Notes under the pieces: model-generated
What the model was told of the DNA's origin: nothing
What the model saw: the letters and a program-made list of their open reading frames with translations, nothing else
Databases searched by the model: none
Position numbers and translations under genes: made by a program
Shown here: positions 49,571 to 59,276 of the stretch, piece by piece
Layout: every line of letters begins with the position of its first letter
How positions within the stretch are numbered: the stretch's first letter is position 1
Source of the DNA: JADKIH01 sp031417395
Lineage (GTDB): Bacteria > Bacteroidota > Bacteroidia > AKYH767-A > 2013-40CM-41-45
Length of the DNA stretch: 64,000 nt
NCBI GenBank assembly: GCA_031417395.1
Contig: JANOVM010000075.1
Location: 7,037-71,036 of the forward strand
Direction of reading: 5' to 3'

Positions 49571-51058
49571 ATGACATTTGAACCAATAAAAGATCAGTTC
49601 TCCGTTAACTTTAAAGATAAATACGAAAGTGAGCTGGCCGAATGGATACATCAGGAAAAAGCAGCAATTGCTTTAATTCACATTACGGGCTCTTTATGGT
49701 TTGATAAATCGGTTGAACTGGTTTTGTTTAGAAATCAGCTGGTAGACAGAAGTGCCAGTGAAATTTTAAATCTGCATCAATACGCAAAACAATTTGTTAA
49801 AAAGCCAATTAATGTTTTGGACACTTTAATGCTGGCGAATGAAATGAACAAACTTGATCTTGCTCCGTCAAGAATTGATATTGGCCGTCTTGTCACTGAA
49901 TGGATTCAGGAAAAAGATAATTTTAAAAGCATTGCTGATTTTTTGTCTAATAAATTAAATGGATTTATAGGAAAAGAAAAGAGAGTAATTACACCTAAGG
50001 ATGTAGTCCTTTATGGTTTTGGTCGTATCGGAAGGCTGGTAATGAGAGAGCTTATTGCCCAGGCTGGCAAAGGTGAACAATTGAGGTTGCGCGCTGTTGT
50101 AACACGCAGCGATAGTGATGAAGATATTATCAAAAGAGCAGACTTATTACGCAATGATTCCGTGCATGGTGCTTTCCCCGGGACAGTAATTGAGGACTTG
50201 AAAAATAAGGTTCTTATTGTTAACGGACATTCTGTTCATATGATTGCCGCCGGTGACCCGGGAAAAATCGATTATACAAAATATGGTATTCACGATGCTC
50301 TTATTATCGATAATACAGGGGTTGCTCGTGATAGGGAAGGATTAAAAAATCATCTTAATTCAAAAGGAGCAAGTCAGGTATTGTTAACGGCACCGGGCAA
50401 GGGTGATATTCCCAATGTAGTTTATGGAGTCAATGAAGAATCATTTGATCCTTCAAAAGAAAACATTTTTTCTGCAGCCTCTTGCACGACCAATGCTATT
50501 GTTCCGGTCCTTGCTGTAGTTGAAAAGGCTTTGGGTATAGAAAGAGGTCACATTGAAACAATACATTCGTATACCAATGACCAAAATCTCCTTGATAATT
50601 ATCATAAGAAGTACAGGCGAGGCAGATCGGCTCCCTTAAATATGGTTATAACTGAAACCGGAGCTGATAAGGCTGTTGCCAAGGTTCTTCCTCCATTGGC
50701 CGGAAAATTAACCGGTAATGCAGTCAGGGTTCCTACACCAAATGTTTCCCTTGCCATATTAAATCTTACTCTCAAAAAAGACACGAATAAAGAAGCCATA
50801 AATGAAATTCTTAGAGAAGCTGCTTTATATGGTCCTTTGGTGGAGCAAATTCAATATTCTGTTTCTAATGAATTAGTTTCCTCTGACTTGGTTGGAAATC
50901 CATGCTCTTCTATTGTAGATAGTCCTGCAACTATTGTTTCAAAAGACAATAAAAGTGTAGTGCTTTATGTTTGGTATGACAATGAATATGGTTACAGCCG
51001 TCAGGTAATTCGTTATGCAAAATACCTGACCAATGTAATTCGCTTAAGATATTATTGA
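49571..51058 (+). CDS. Glyceraldehyde-3-phosphate dehydrogenase, long form
   Basis: A 495-residue enzyme, about 140-150 residues longer than classical GAPDH. The extra N-terminus is helical ('WIHQEKAAIALIHITGSLW', 'SASEILNLHQYAKQFVKKP', in parts) and of unknown role. The NAD site 'GFGRIG' is at residues 149-154 and the catalytic Cys is Cys305 in 'AASCTTNAI', with 'RRGRSAPLNMV' and 'DNEYGYS' as further GAPDH motifs. Long GAPDH of this type occurs in several Bacteroidota; with the glycolytic pfkA it fits central carbon metabolism, direction not determined. Confidence 0.92.
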   Translation: MTFEPIKDQFSVNFKDKYESELAEWIHQEKAAIALIHITGSLWFDKSVELVLFRNQLVDRSASEILNLHQYAKQFVKKPINVLDTLMLANEMNKLDLAPSRIDIGRLVTEWIQEKDNFKSIADFLSNKLNGFIGKEKRVITPKDVVLYGFGRIGRLVMRELIAQAGKGEQLRLRAVVTRSDSDEDIIKRADLLRNDSVHGAFPGTVIEDLKNKVLIVNGHSVHMIAAGDPGKIDYTKYGIHDALIIDNTGVARDREGLKNHLNSKGASQVLLTAPGKGDIPNVVYGVNEESFDPSKENIFSAASCTTNAIVPVLAVVEKALGIERGHIETIHSYTNDQNLLDNYHKKYRRGRSAPLNMVITETGADKAVAKVLPPLAGKLTGNAVRVPTPNVSLAILNLTLKKDTNKEAINEILREAALYGPLVEQIQYSVSNELVSSDLVGNPCSSIVDSPATIVSKDNKSVVLYVWYDNEYGYSRQVIRYAKYLTNVIRLRYY

Positions 51059-51081
51059 TAAGTCTACCCTGCCCTGTTTCA

Positions 51082-51792
51082 TTATTGATTTCTGTAGCCG
51101 ATTATTTCCATGCGGTATTCATATCCGCTTACAACTATTCCATTTATTTTACCAAGATTGGAAACTTGTTTATAAGCCAGACCAACACCGGTTGCGTAAA
51201 CTTCTTGCTTGTAAATTTTTTCGATAAAATTATCTTCATCAATCTGAAGAACGGAAAGAGTTGAATCAAAATCCATAGACTGGAAAGTGCCCGGTATATG
51301 AAAATATTCATACGAATATGTTTCTTCATCATCTGTATTGGCATCGTTTCCATTCCAAATAATTTCATCGTTTATGGGGAAAGCAAGCTTATGAAAACTA
51401 ACATTATTTTCAGTCCGATAAGCACTCGTTGAAGTAAGCATTTGAGTCCATACATTTATTAAAGTCCATTCTGCTGACGAATCGAGCCGGTAATACCTTT
51501 TAATAACCTGAAGAGATCTTCCGGAACCATCAAAAAATGATGAATCAATTACTTCTTTGATTTCAAAATGATAATACTTTACTGAGTCATCATTTTGATT
51601 GTCGTTTTCTGCATGAAAAACGGAATCAACAGAATATTCAACCCAGTGCCCTTTTTCAGTCGGAAAATAATTCAAAGAAGGTGACGTAGGATCAATAGTC
51701 TCCCTTTTACAGCCCGTCATAAAAATGAACGAGACTGAAATTAAAAGGGGAAAAATAAATGACCAATAATTTGATAACGACTTTTTAGGCAT
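51082..51792 (-). CDS. Lipoprotein of unknown function
   Basis: A 236-residue protein with a signal peptide ending in the lipobox 'MTGCKR' (Cys at about 28). The mature part begins 'PSLNYFPTEKGHWVEYSVDS' and is beta-rich with many Asp/Ser residues. It looks like a Bacteroidota outer-membrane lipoprotein with no recognised domain. It overlaps mnmA by eight bases (51785-51792) and is probably translated with it, a pairing that has no obvious functional reason. Confidence 0.65.
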   Translation of the reverse strand: MPKKSLSNYWSFIFPLLISVSFIFMTGCKRETIDPTSPSLNYFPTEKGHWVEYSVDSVFHAENDNQNDDSVKYYHFEIKEVIDSSFFDGSGRSLQVIKRYYRLDSSAEWTLINVWTQMLTSTSAYRTENNVSFHKLAFPINDEIIWNGNDANTDDEETYSYEYFHIPGTFQSMDFDSTLSVLQIDEDNFIEKIYKQEVYATGVGLAYKQVSNLGKINGIVVSGYEYRMEIIGYRNQ

Positions 51793-52879
51793 CTTTCATT
51801 ATGAAGCCTCCACCGATTACATCATTTTCTTCATAAAAGACTGCACTTTGACCTGGAGCCACTGCGTGAACATTTCGGTGAAAAGTAACCTTGATTTTTT
51901 CATTTACCTTTTCAATGGTGGACTCAGTTCCTTTGTCTTTATAACGTATTCGGGTTGTTGCTTCTATAGGTTTATCTAACGAAGCATATTTAATAAGGTT
52001 TGTGTCTTTTACCCACATTTCTGTTTTTGCTAATTCCTCAAAAGCCCCCAAAACGACAGTATTATTATCTGGCTTAATATCAATTACATATACAGGATCT
52101 CCTAAAGCAATTTCCAATCCTTTTCTTTGGCCGATGGTATAAAAAGGATATCCTCTGTGTTTTCCGAGGATTTTCCCTTCAGAATTTACAAAATGACCTC
52201 CATTTAATTTTTCTTCAACACCCGAAACCTTATTTTTTATAAAAGAGCGATAATCGTTATCAGGAATGAAGCAAATTTCATAGGATTCAGGTTTATTAGC
52301 CAAATCGTGAAATCCCATTTTTTGAGCCATGGACCTGATTTCTGTTTTTTCGTATTTTCCAACAGGAAAAATGGTTCGGGCAAGACATTTCTGTGAAACA
52401 CCCCATAAAACATAGCTTTGATCTTTCCAATCGTCTTTACCTTTGCTAATGACATACCTGTCGTTTTCCTGCCTGACATTAGCATAATGACCGGTAGCAA
52501 TAAATTCACAATCGAGCATATCTGCCCTTTTTAGTAAAGCTTCCCATTTAATATGGGTATTACATTTTACGCAAGGATTAGGAGTGCGCCCGGCTAAATA
52601 TTCGTCTACAAAATCGTCAATTACATGATTACCGAATTCTTCCCTAATATCAATTATGTAATGAGGAAAACCATGCTGAACGGCAATTGCTCTGGCATCG
52701 TTTATGGAATCAAGGGAGCAGCAACCCGTTTCTTTTTTGGATCCGCCTGAAGAAGCATAATCCCATGTTTTCATGGTCATTCCTACTACTTCATACCCTT
52801 CTTCATGCAAAAGAATAGACGAAACAGAACTGTCTATTCCCCCACTCATAGCCATTAATACCTTACCTTTTTTGCTCAT
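51785..52879 (-). CDS. mnmA: tRNA 2-thiouridylase MnmA
   Basis: The ATG at 52879 (MSKKGKVLMAMSGGID) gives 364 residues. The PP-loop 'AMSGGIDSSVS' binds ATP, and the catalytic cysteines appear in 'TPNPCVKCNTHIKW' and 'YEICFIPD'. It forms the 2-thio group at U34 of Lys, Glu and Gln tRNAs. A TACCTTTG box is at 52915-52922, and the leader contains a small hairpin (AACAGC/GCTGTT at about 52891-52907). Confidence 0.95.
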   Translation of the reverse strand: MSKKGKVLMAMSGGIDSSVSSILLHEEGYEVVGMTMKTWDYASSGGSKKETGCCSLDSINDARAIAVQHGFPHYIIDIREEFGNHVIDDFVDEYLAGRTPNPCVKCNTHIKWEALLKRADMLDCEFIATGHYANVRQENDRYVISKGKDDWKDQSYVLWGVSQKCLARTIFPVGKYEKTEIRSMAQKMGFHDLANKPESYEICFIPDNDYRSFIKNKVSGVEEKLNGGHFVNSEGKILGKHRGYPFYTIGQRKGLEIALGDPVYVIDIKPDNNTVVLGAFEELAKTEMWVKDTNLIKYASLDKPIEATTRIRYKDKGTESTIEKVNEKIKVTFHRNVHAVAPGQSAVFYEENDVIGGGFIMKDA

Positions 52880-52914
52880 TCCTGGTGCCAAAACAGCATG
52901 AAGCTGTTATCCGA

Positions 52915-52922
52915 CAAAGGTA
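52915..52922 (-). promoter_or_regulatory. Candidate -7 box (TACCTTTG) of mnmA
   Basis: Exact TAnnTTTG match on the minus strand, 36 bases before the mnmA ATG at 52879. No TTG at -33 spacing. A short inverted repeat (AACAGC/GCTGTT, about 52891-52907) lies in the leader between them. Confidence 0.45.
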
Positions 52923-52934
52923 CGGTTTAACTGT

Positions 52935-53660
52935 TTAATTTTCTTTATCGTCCGGTACCGGATTGGTTAAAATACCTGCTTTATAAATCTGATCAATTTC
53001 AGGTGAACCATCTTCTTTTAAAATAGTCCAAGTGCCATCCTTTAAACCATTTACATAATTCCCTTTCTGCCATAAATTGCCATTTGGATGATAAACGGAA
53101 ACGCTTCCTTTAAATTCACCATTTACCATAGTACCTTCTATCTTCTTTTTACCGGAATCAAAAAACTCAATAAATGGACCATTTTTATTTCCGTTTTTGT
53201 AAGTTACTTGTTGAGATAATTGTCCATTTTGATGATATACTTTCCATACTCCTTCTTTAACGCCATTCTTATAGTTCTCTTCTGAATTCTTTTTTCCTTC
53301 TTCGTCGAAGTAAGTCCAAAGGCTATCCTTAGTTCTATCAATATATTTCCCTTTTGCCATTGGAATTCCGGAATCATAAAACAACTCAGCAAAACTTATT
53401 TCTGTAAGTCCTCGGAAATTGAGAACAGACTGAGGTTTTCCGTTTTTATAAAAAGTATGAAACGTTCCCGAATGTTTCCCTTTTTTATAGTAACCCTCTG
53501 AAAACAAGGTGTCATTATCATAATACTTCCGCCAAAGTCCAACTTTAAGTCCCTTTGCATCTATCCGGTTAATAGTATCTCCTTTAAACACCTTGTACGT
53601 CTGTGCCTTACTATCAGACAGGCAAAAAAACAAAAACAGGATGATTGCTATTCTTTTCAT
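52935..53660 (-). CDS. Secreted MORN-repeat protein
   Basis: A 241-residue protein with a signal peptide (MKRIAIILFLFFCLSDSKAQ). The mature part is made of about eight MORN-like repeats of ~22-24 residues ('VGLWRKYYDNDTLFSEGYYKKGK', 'GVWKVYHQNGQLSQQVTYKNGN', 'GSVSVYHPNGNLWQKGNYVNG', in parts). Similar proteins are sometimes called YwqK-type antitoxins; there is no toxin gene next to it, and I see no other basis for that. It is a single gene with a TATATTTG box at 53666-53673. Function unknown. Confidence 0.75.
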   Translation of the reverse strand: MKRIAIILFLFFCLSDSKAQTYKVFKGDTINRIDAKGLKVGLWRKYYDNDTLFSEGYYKKGKHSGTFHTFYKNGKPQSVLNFRGLTEISFAELFYDSGIPMAKGKYIDRTKDSLWTYFDEEGKKNSEENYKNGVKEGVWKVYHQNGQLSQQVTYKNGNKNGPFIEFFDSGKKKIEGTMVNGEFKGSVSVYHPNGNLWQKGNYVNGLKDGTWTILKEDGSPEIDQIYKAGILTNPVPDDKEN

Positions 53661-53665
53661 AACGA

Positions 53666-53673
53666 CAAATATA
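53666..53673 (-). promoter_or_regulatory. Candidate -7 box (TATATTTG) of the MORN gene
   Basis: Exact TAnnTTTG match on the minus strand just upstream of the ATG at 53660; no TTG at the expected -33. Confidence 0.4.
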
Positions 53674-53764
53674 CTAACCCTTTAAATTAAAAAAATGAGA
53701 ACTTCATGAATTGACTGAGGAATGAAAATTTAATTATATTGCGACCTGCAAAAAAAACAAAACT

Positions 53765-55534
53765 ATGAATAAACCTGCAACTAATACCGGACACCCTCGC
53801 GGTCTTTACTTACTCTTTTTTACAGAGATGTGGGAAAGATTTAGCTATTATGGAATGCGAGCCATTTTCATTCTTTATATAACAAAGGCACTGTTTTTTG
53901 ACAAAGCATTGGCTTCAAACGTTTATGGTAGTTTTACAGGCTTGGTTTATCTGACGCCTTTGCTCGGAGGTTATTTATGCGATAAATTCTGGGGTAACAG
54001 AAGAAGTATATTAATTGGCGGTGTAATGATGGCCATTGGACAGTTTTTATTATTTGTCAGTGGAAGTGCTGTAACGGAAGGTGTACAGAATGCATCTTCA
54101 GTATCGTATATGTGGATGGGACTAACAATGTTAATAATTGGTAACGGATTTTTCAAACCAAATATTTCAACAATGGTTGGGCAGCTTTATCCAAAGAATG
54201 ATTCAAGGATCGATGGAGCTTTTACTATTTTCTATATGGGAATAAATATGGGAGCATTTTTCTCTCCTTTGGTTTGCGGTAGTTTGGGAGATACAGGCAA
54301 TATAGCAGATTTTAAGTATGGATTTTTAGCTGCTGCTATCGGTATGATTGTAAGTACAATTTCTTTTGAGCTTTTAAAAAACAAACATTTGAAAGGCCCC
54401 GATGGTCAGCCAATCGGAATGCCTGTGGCCAAAGTGGATGCAAAGACTTATGGAGTAATAATTGGTTCAATCGCTTTGATTTTTGCTTTATTAAATTTCC
54501 AATTAATAGTAAGAGCCATTTTTGGTGCTGAAGCAGTTGTTAATCCTGAAACGTTTGCTCATACTATCGCTAATTTGGATTTGGTAGCCTATTTAATTTA
54601 TGCTTCTATTGTGCTTATGCCAATTATAATATTGTCTGACAAATCACTAACAAAGGATGAAAGAGAAAGGATAATTGTAATTTTCATTCTCGCCTTTTTC
54701 GTAATTTTCTTCTGGGCTTGCTTTGAACAGGCAGGTGCATCATTAACTCTTTTTGCTGATCAACAGGTTGACAGGGCAATTTCACTTCATGTCAATCAAT
54801 ATGTAATATTGGGTGTACTTGTTTTACTTTCATTTTACCTTATGAAAGCACTTGGATGGTTTTTTGAATGGTCTAAAAAATCAATTTTAGGAATACAGAT
54901 TATATCGGCAATTGTTTTAGTTGTCTTAACGTTTGCCGGTTACATTTCTGACTATCAAAAAAATGAATTTCCTGCTTCCTGGTTTCAATCAATAAATCCA
55001 CTGGCTATTATCATACTTGCCCCTTTCTTTACAATGCTTTGGGGTAAACTTGCTAAAGTGAATATGGAACCCTCCTCGCCTCTTAAAATGTCAATTGGAT
55101 TAGCATTAGTTGCACTCGGCTATGTAATCATTGCCTATGCTGTGCACGGCATAGATCCTTCAACAAAAATTGCCATGTTCTGGTTATTTGCTCTTTATAT
55201 CGTTCATACCATGGGAGAACTTTGTTTGTCGCCTATTGGACTTAGTATGGTAAGTAAACTTGCCCCAATAAGGTTATCTTCTTTGATGATGGGAACATGG
55301 TTTCTTGCAAATGCTGTTGCAAATAAATTTGCAGGAACACTTAGCGCTTTAATTCCTCCCGGAGCAGGTGAAGATCCTGTTACAGCAGGAGCTAAAATTC
55401 CAAGTTTCCTTGGTATTGAAATTTCTAACCTGTTTATTTTCTTCCTTGTATTTATCGTATTAAGTGGAGCAGCATCTCTTATCTTGCTTGGCCTTTACCG
55501 TAAACTTTCTAAAATGATGCATGGAGTTCATTGA
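53765..55534 (+). CDS. POT-family peptide transporter
   Basis: A 589-residue membrane protein with 14 predicted helices, as expected for the proton-dependent oligopeptide transporters (POT/PTR) of the MFS. The signature 'TEMWERFSYYGMRA' (ExxER in helix 1) and 'GNGFFKPNISTMVGQLY' are visible. It imports di- and tripeptides with protons. A short unusual insertion 'NPETFAHTIANLD' lies in the middle. It is transcribed alone. Confidence 0.9.
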   Translation: MNKPATNTGHPRGLYLLFFTEMWERFSYYGMRAIFILYITKALFFDKALASNVYGSFTGLVYLTPLLGGYLCDKFWGNRRSILIGGVMMAIGQFLLFVSGSAVTEGVQNASSVSYMWMGLTMLIIGNGFFKPNISTMVGQLYPKNDSRIDGAFTIFYMGINMGAFFSPLVCGSLGDTGNIADFKYGFLAAAIGMIVSTISFELLKNKHLKGPDGQPIGMPVAKVDAKTYGVIIGSIALIFALLNFQLIVRAIFGAEAVVNPETFAHTIANLDLVAYLIYASIVLMPIIILSDKSLTKDERERIIVIFILAFFVIFFWACFEQAGASLTLFADQQVDRAISLHVNQYVILGVLVLLSFYLMKALGWFFEWSKKSILGIQIISAIVLVVLTFAGYISDYQKNEFPASWFQSINPLAIIILAPFFTMLWGKLAKVNMEPSSPLKMSIGLALVALGYVIIAYAVHGIDPSTKIAMFWLFALYIVHTMGELCLSPIGLSMVSKLAPIRLSSLMMGTWFLANAVANKFAGTLSALIPPGAGEDPVTAGAKIPSFLGIEISNLFIFFLVFIVLSGAASLILLGLYRKLSKMMHGVH

Positions 55535-55639
55535 TATTCAGAAAGCAGGGAAATAGCCAATAAAGAAATATTTAATTAAAATTTCTTTTTGACCTAAATC
55601 TAGGTATTTTTGCAGCCCCATTCAAAAAATGGATTTTAT

Positions 55640-55714
55640 GGTGATTGTAGCTCAGTCGGTTAGAGCGCTAGATTGTGGATCTAGAGGTCGCGGGTTCGAG
55701 CCCCGTCTTTCACC
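55640..55714 (+). tRNA. tRNA-His (anticodon GTG)
   Basis: The cloverleaf is clear: D arm GCTC...GAGC, anticodon stem CTAGA/TCTAG with anticodon GTG at 55675-55677, T arm GCGGG/CCCGT (one G-T pair) with loop TTCGAGC. The extra G-1 (55640) opposite C73 marks it as tRNA-His. No CCA is encoded after C73. In the acceptor stem (GTGATTG/CTTTCAC) pairs 5-68 and 6-67 are both U-U, although all other pairs are normal. Confidence 0.93.
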
Positions 55715-55754
55715 CTTATTTATTTAACCTTTTCTATTTATTATCTTAATAGGG

Positions 55755-55762
55755 TATCTTTG
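55755..55762 (+). promoter_or_regulatory. Candidate -7 box (TATCTTTG) of copA
   Basis: Exact TAnnTTTG match ending 12 bases before the copA ATG; the -33 position has only a TTTT run. An almost leaderless transcript is implied. Confidence 0.45.
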
Positions 55763-55774
55763 TTCATCAAATAA

Positions 55775-57922
55775 ATGGACAAAAAAGTATTATTAAAAGT
55801 TCAGGGTATGGATTGCACCAATTGTGCACTAACCATAAACCGTACTTTAACCAAAGAGGGATTCAAAGATGTTACTGTAGAATTTATTACCGGAGAAGTC
55901 TCCTTTGCACCAAGCCAACCTAAGGAAGAATCTATTAGTAAGGCCGTCAAATCAATAAGGCAATTGGGATATCAGATTAATGATCCCGCCGATACTGTTG
56001 AAGAGCATATTCATTCAGAGGAACCCAAAACAAATAAGTCTGAAAAGAGGTTTTTTATTTCACTCCTGTTTACTATTCCTCTTTTTTTTCACATGCTACT
56101 TCCTATTCAATTACTTCATAATCCAATCTTTCAGTTTTTATTATGCCTGCCGGTGATTTATATTGGTTTCATTCAATTTGGTAAAAGTGCTTATTATTCA
56201 ATAAAAGCAAGAGTTCCCAATATGGATGTTTTGATTTTTATTGGTTCAACTTCTGCCTTTTTATACAGCTTGGCCGGATTAATTATTTATAACGGTTCTC
56301 AGGAAGTTCAACAATACCTGTTTTTTGAAACCGCTGCAACTATTATTACTCTTGTTTTACTTGGAAATTTAATCGAACAGCGATCAGTAAAAAAAACAAC
56401 GAGTGCCATCACCCAATTAGGGCTTATGCAACCGGCATTTGCTAAAAAAATAGTATTAAAAAATGGAAAGGAAGAAATTATTTCCTGCGAGGCAAAGACG
56501 TTGCAAAAAGGTGATTTAGTTTTAATAAATACTGGTGATAGATTACCTTCAGACGGAATAATAATTTCAGGAAAGGGTTCTATTAATGAATCCATGCTTA
56601 CAGGGGAAAGTCAGCCCGTTTACAAAACGGAAAATGATTCAATAACCGGTGGGACAATTTTAGAAGATGGAAATCTTAGAATTCAAGTAACTGAAACCGG
56701 AAAAAACACTGTCTTAGCCAGAATTATAGAGCTTGTTAAATCTGCCCAGCACTCTAAACCGAAAATTCAAAAATTAGGCGACAGGATAAGTGCAATCTTT
56801 GTACCTGTTGTGCTCGGTATATCCTTTCTTACGTTTTTATATTATTTCTTTTTTACCGACGTTACCGTTTCAAAGGCACTTATGAATAGTGTAGCCGTAT
56901 TAGTTATTTCTTGTCCTTGCGCTATGGGGCTTGCAACACCAACAGCGGTAATGGTTGGACTTGGCAGGGCGGCACGAAATGGTATTTTAATTAAAGGAGG
57001 ATCAACTATTGAGGAACTGGCTAAAATAAAAACCTTTGTTTTCGACAAAACAGGAACTCTTACAACAGGAAAATTTAAAATAAAAAACGTTAAGTGTTTT
57101 GATGTTGATGAAAAAACAGTCCTGGAAATTCTATATTCACTTGAGAAAAATTCATCTCACCCCATTGCCCGTTCTTTGCAAGTGGAATTAGCTCCCTATG
57201 CAACTTCTAAATATGAATGGAAAAACATTCAGGAAGATAAAGGAATCGGTATTAATGCTACAGACTGTAAGGGAGATTTGTATAGTGCAGGATCCTTTCA
57301 AATGGTAAAACACTTTTACAACGATTTGGATCATGAAATTTATGTCTTGAAAAATAATCAGTTAATAGCCATTGTTGATCTTGAGGATGAAATAAAGACA
57401 GGCGTTATTGAAGTTGTAAAAAAATTAAAGCAAAAAGGAAACCGCATCGTATTGTTAAGCGGCGACAGAAAAAAAAATTGCGAATCTGTTGCACAGAAAG
57501 CAGGAATCACTGAATATTATTTTGAAAAGCTTCCTGCAGAAAAGCTTATCATTCTGGAAAAGCTAATGCTTGAATATCCGACAGCTATGGTGGGAGACGG
57601 AATAAATGATGCCCCGGCCCTTGCTAAAGCAACCATTGGCATATCAGTAAGCGATGCTACTGATGCAGCAATTCAATCATCTCAGGTAATTTTGCTTTCA
57701 GCAAAAGACATCACAATTCTTCTGAAAGCACTTCGAATTAGCAATTTGACTTTTCAGACAATAAAGCAAAATTTATTTTGGGCATTTTTTTATAATGTTG
57801 TTGCCATTCCAATTGCTGCTGCGGGCTTTTTAAGTCCTATGATAGCTGCATTATCTATGGCTTTTTCCGATATTTTTGTAATTGGAAATTCGCTTAGATT
57901 ACGTACAAGAAAACTGGAATGA
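55775..57922 (+). CDS. copA: Copper-translocating P1B-type ATPase
   Basis: A 715-residue enzyme with one N-terminal HMA domain ('GMDCTNCALTI', Cys12 and Cys15), eight membrane helices, the metal-binding CPC in 'SCPCAMGLATP' (Cys380, Cys382), phosphorylation 'FDKTGTL' (Asp424) and the His-Pro motif 'SHPIARSL'. The 'GDGINDAPAL' hinge is near the end. It exports Cu+ using ATP. It has one metal-binding domain and follows the tRNA-His gene; no CopZ or metal regulator is adjacent. Confidence 0.95.
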   Translation: MDKKVLLKVQGMDCTNCALTINRTLTKEGFKDVTVEFITGEVSFAPSQPKEESISKAVKSIRQLGYQINDPADTVEEHIHSEEPKTNKSEKRFFISLLFTIPLFFHMLLPIQLLHNPIFQFLLCLPVIYIGFIQFGKSAYYSIKARVPNMDVLIFIGSTSAFLYSLAGLIIYNGSQEVQQYLFFETAATIITLVLLGNLIEQRSVKKTTSAITQLGLMQPAFAKKIVLKNGKEEIISCEAKTLQKGDLVLINTGDRLPSDGIIISGKGSINESMLTGESQPVYKTENDSITGGTILEDGNLRIQVTETGKNTVLARIIELVKSAQHSKPKIQKLGDRISAIFVPVVLGISFLTFLYYFFFTDVTVSKALMNSVAVLVISCPCAMGLATPTAVMVGLGRAARNGILIKGGSTIEELAKIKTFVFDKTGTLTTGKFKIKNVKCFDVDEKTVLEILYSLEKNSSHPIARSLQVELAPYATSKYEWKNIQEDKGIGINATDCKGDLYSAGSFQMVKHFYNDLDHEIYVLKNNQLIAIVDLEDEIKTGVIEVVKKLKQKGNRIVLLSGDRKKNCESVAQKAGITEYYFEKLPAEKLIILEKLMLEYPTAMVGDGINDAPALAKATIGISVSDATDAAIQSSQVILLSAKDITILLKALRISNLTFQTIKQNLFWAFFYNVVAIPIAAAGFLSPMIAALSMAFSDIFVIGNSLRLRTRKLE

Positions 57923-57977
57923 CTTTTTTAGTTTTAAATACATTTTAATTTTCCTAAACTATTAAAAAGTTTAAACA

Positions 57978-57985
57978 TACTTTTG
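57978..57985 (+). promoter_or_regulatory. Candidate -7 box (TACTTTTG)
   Basis: Exact TAnnTTTG match 17 bases before the start of the glycosyltransferase gene; no TTG at -33. Confidence 0.4.
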
Positions 57986-58001
57986 TTTTTTGAATTGAGA
58001 A

Positions 58002-59180
58002 ATGAATAAAGGAATGAATATATGGATGCTAACGAAATGGTATCCCAACAGGGAAGATCCTCAACTTGGCATATTTATAAAAAAGCATGTTCAAGCTATT
58101 GGAATGAACAACAGGATTTCAGTTTTATATGTTCATTCTACCGAAAATATAAAGGGCACTTTTGAAATAATTAAAAACGAAGAATACGGTGTTTCGGAAT
58201 TTATTGTCTATTTTAAAAAAAATGTTTCCTTAATAGGAAAGATCATCAATTTATTCAGGTATTTATCAGGTATGTTTATCGGCATTAGAATTCTTAAAAA
58301 CAATTCACCAAAGCCTGACATTATTCATTCTTACATATTAACAAGAACAGCGGTTCTTGCATGGTTTCTATCCCGGACAAAAAAAATACCCTATGTTATT
58401 TCAGAACAGTGGTCGGGCTTTTTAACAGGAAGGTTTTTAACCGGTCATTCATTAAAAAAACTTGTAACTATATTTCTGGTAAGACATGCCTCGGGTATAA
58501 GCAGTGTTTCAACATTTCTATTCAAAAGAATGAATGAATGTGGATTAAAAAATTCTAACTACCATGTAATTCCCAACATAATAGAATCACCGGTAAAAAC
58601 ATTGCCGTCTTCAAAAAAAAATTACGTTTATATTTTAATGGTAGCAGACCTGGTTGATGAAATTAAAAACATAAGTGGATTAATACGGGCCGTAAATTCA
58701 CTCAATACTGCAATTGATTTTCAAGTGCATATAATTGGCAGAGGGCCGGATGAAGAACATTTAAAAAGAATGGCAGATAGCCTTGGTTTATTAAACAGAA
58801 AAGTATTTTTTGAAGGACTTAAGACTAATGAAGAGGTTTATCAATTTCTTGGCCTATGTGATTTTCTGGTAATGAATAGTCGATATGAAACTTTTTCACT
58901 TATATGTGCTGAAGCCATGAGTTGCGGAAAACCGGTGTTAGCGACCCGATGCGGAGGACCCAATGAATTTGTGCAGGAAAAAACCGGAATTCTTATTGAA
59001 CCGGGGAATGAAGAAGAGCTTAAAAAGAATCTTATTTTTATGCTGAATAATTATAATAAATATAATCCTGATGAAATAAAAGAGTACATAAGAAGCTTGT
59101 TTTCAAAAGAAAAAGTTGCCATTTCATTCATGAATTTTTACGAATCGGCTAAAATTTCAGGAGCTAAAAAACGAGACTAA
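58002..59180 (+). CDS. Glycosyltransferase family 4
   Basis: A 392-residue GT-B enzyme. The N-terminus 'IWMLTKWYPNREDPQLGIFIKKH' and the C-terminal domain with 'GRGPDEEHLKRMADSLGL', 'FFEGLKTNEEVYQFLGLCDFLV' and 'YETFSLICAEAMSCGKPVLATRCGGPNEFV' (in parts) are typical of GT4 retaining transferases, the E-x7-E motif being 'ETFSLICAE'. It transfers a sugar from a nucleotide donor to a glycan or lipid. It stands alone here, without other glycan genes. Confidence 0.88.
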   Translation: MNKGMNIWMLTKWYPNREDPQLGIFIKKHVQAIGMNNRISVLYVHSTENIKGTFEIIKNEEYGVSEFIVYFKKNVSLIGKIINLFRYLSGMFIGIRILKNNSPKPDIIHSYILTRTAVLAWFLSRTKKIPYVISEQWSGFLTGRFLTGHSLKKLVTIFLVRHASGISSVSTFLFKRMNECGLKNSNYHVIPNIIESPVKTLPSSKKNYVYILMVADLVDEIKNISGLIRAVNSLNTAIDFQVHIIGRGPDEEHLKRMADSLGLLNRKVFFEGLKTNEEVYQFLGLCDFLVMNSRYETFSLICAEAMSCGKPVLATRCGGPNEFVQEKTGILIEPGNEEELKKNLIFMLNNYNKYNPDEIKEYIRSLFSKEKVAISFMNFYESAKISGAKKRD

Positions 59181-59276
59181 AGCGCTCCAATTCACGCAAA
59201 GAGTTAAAATCTTCTGATTCTGACGAATTAATGACTAAAATAGCACCATTTGGACAGAAATCTGACATTGTTTTGT

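Noticed and set aside
52935..53660. Toxin-antitoxin system suggested by YwqK-type MORN similarity
   Set aside because: The gene has a signal peptide and no adjacent toxin gene, so the label would be misleading.
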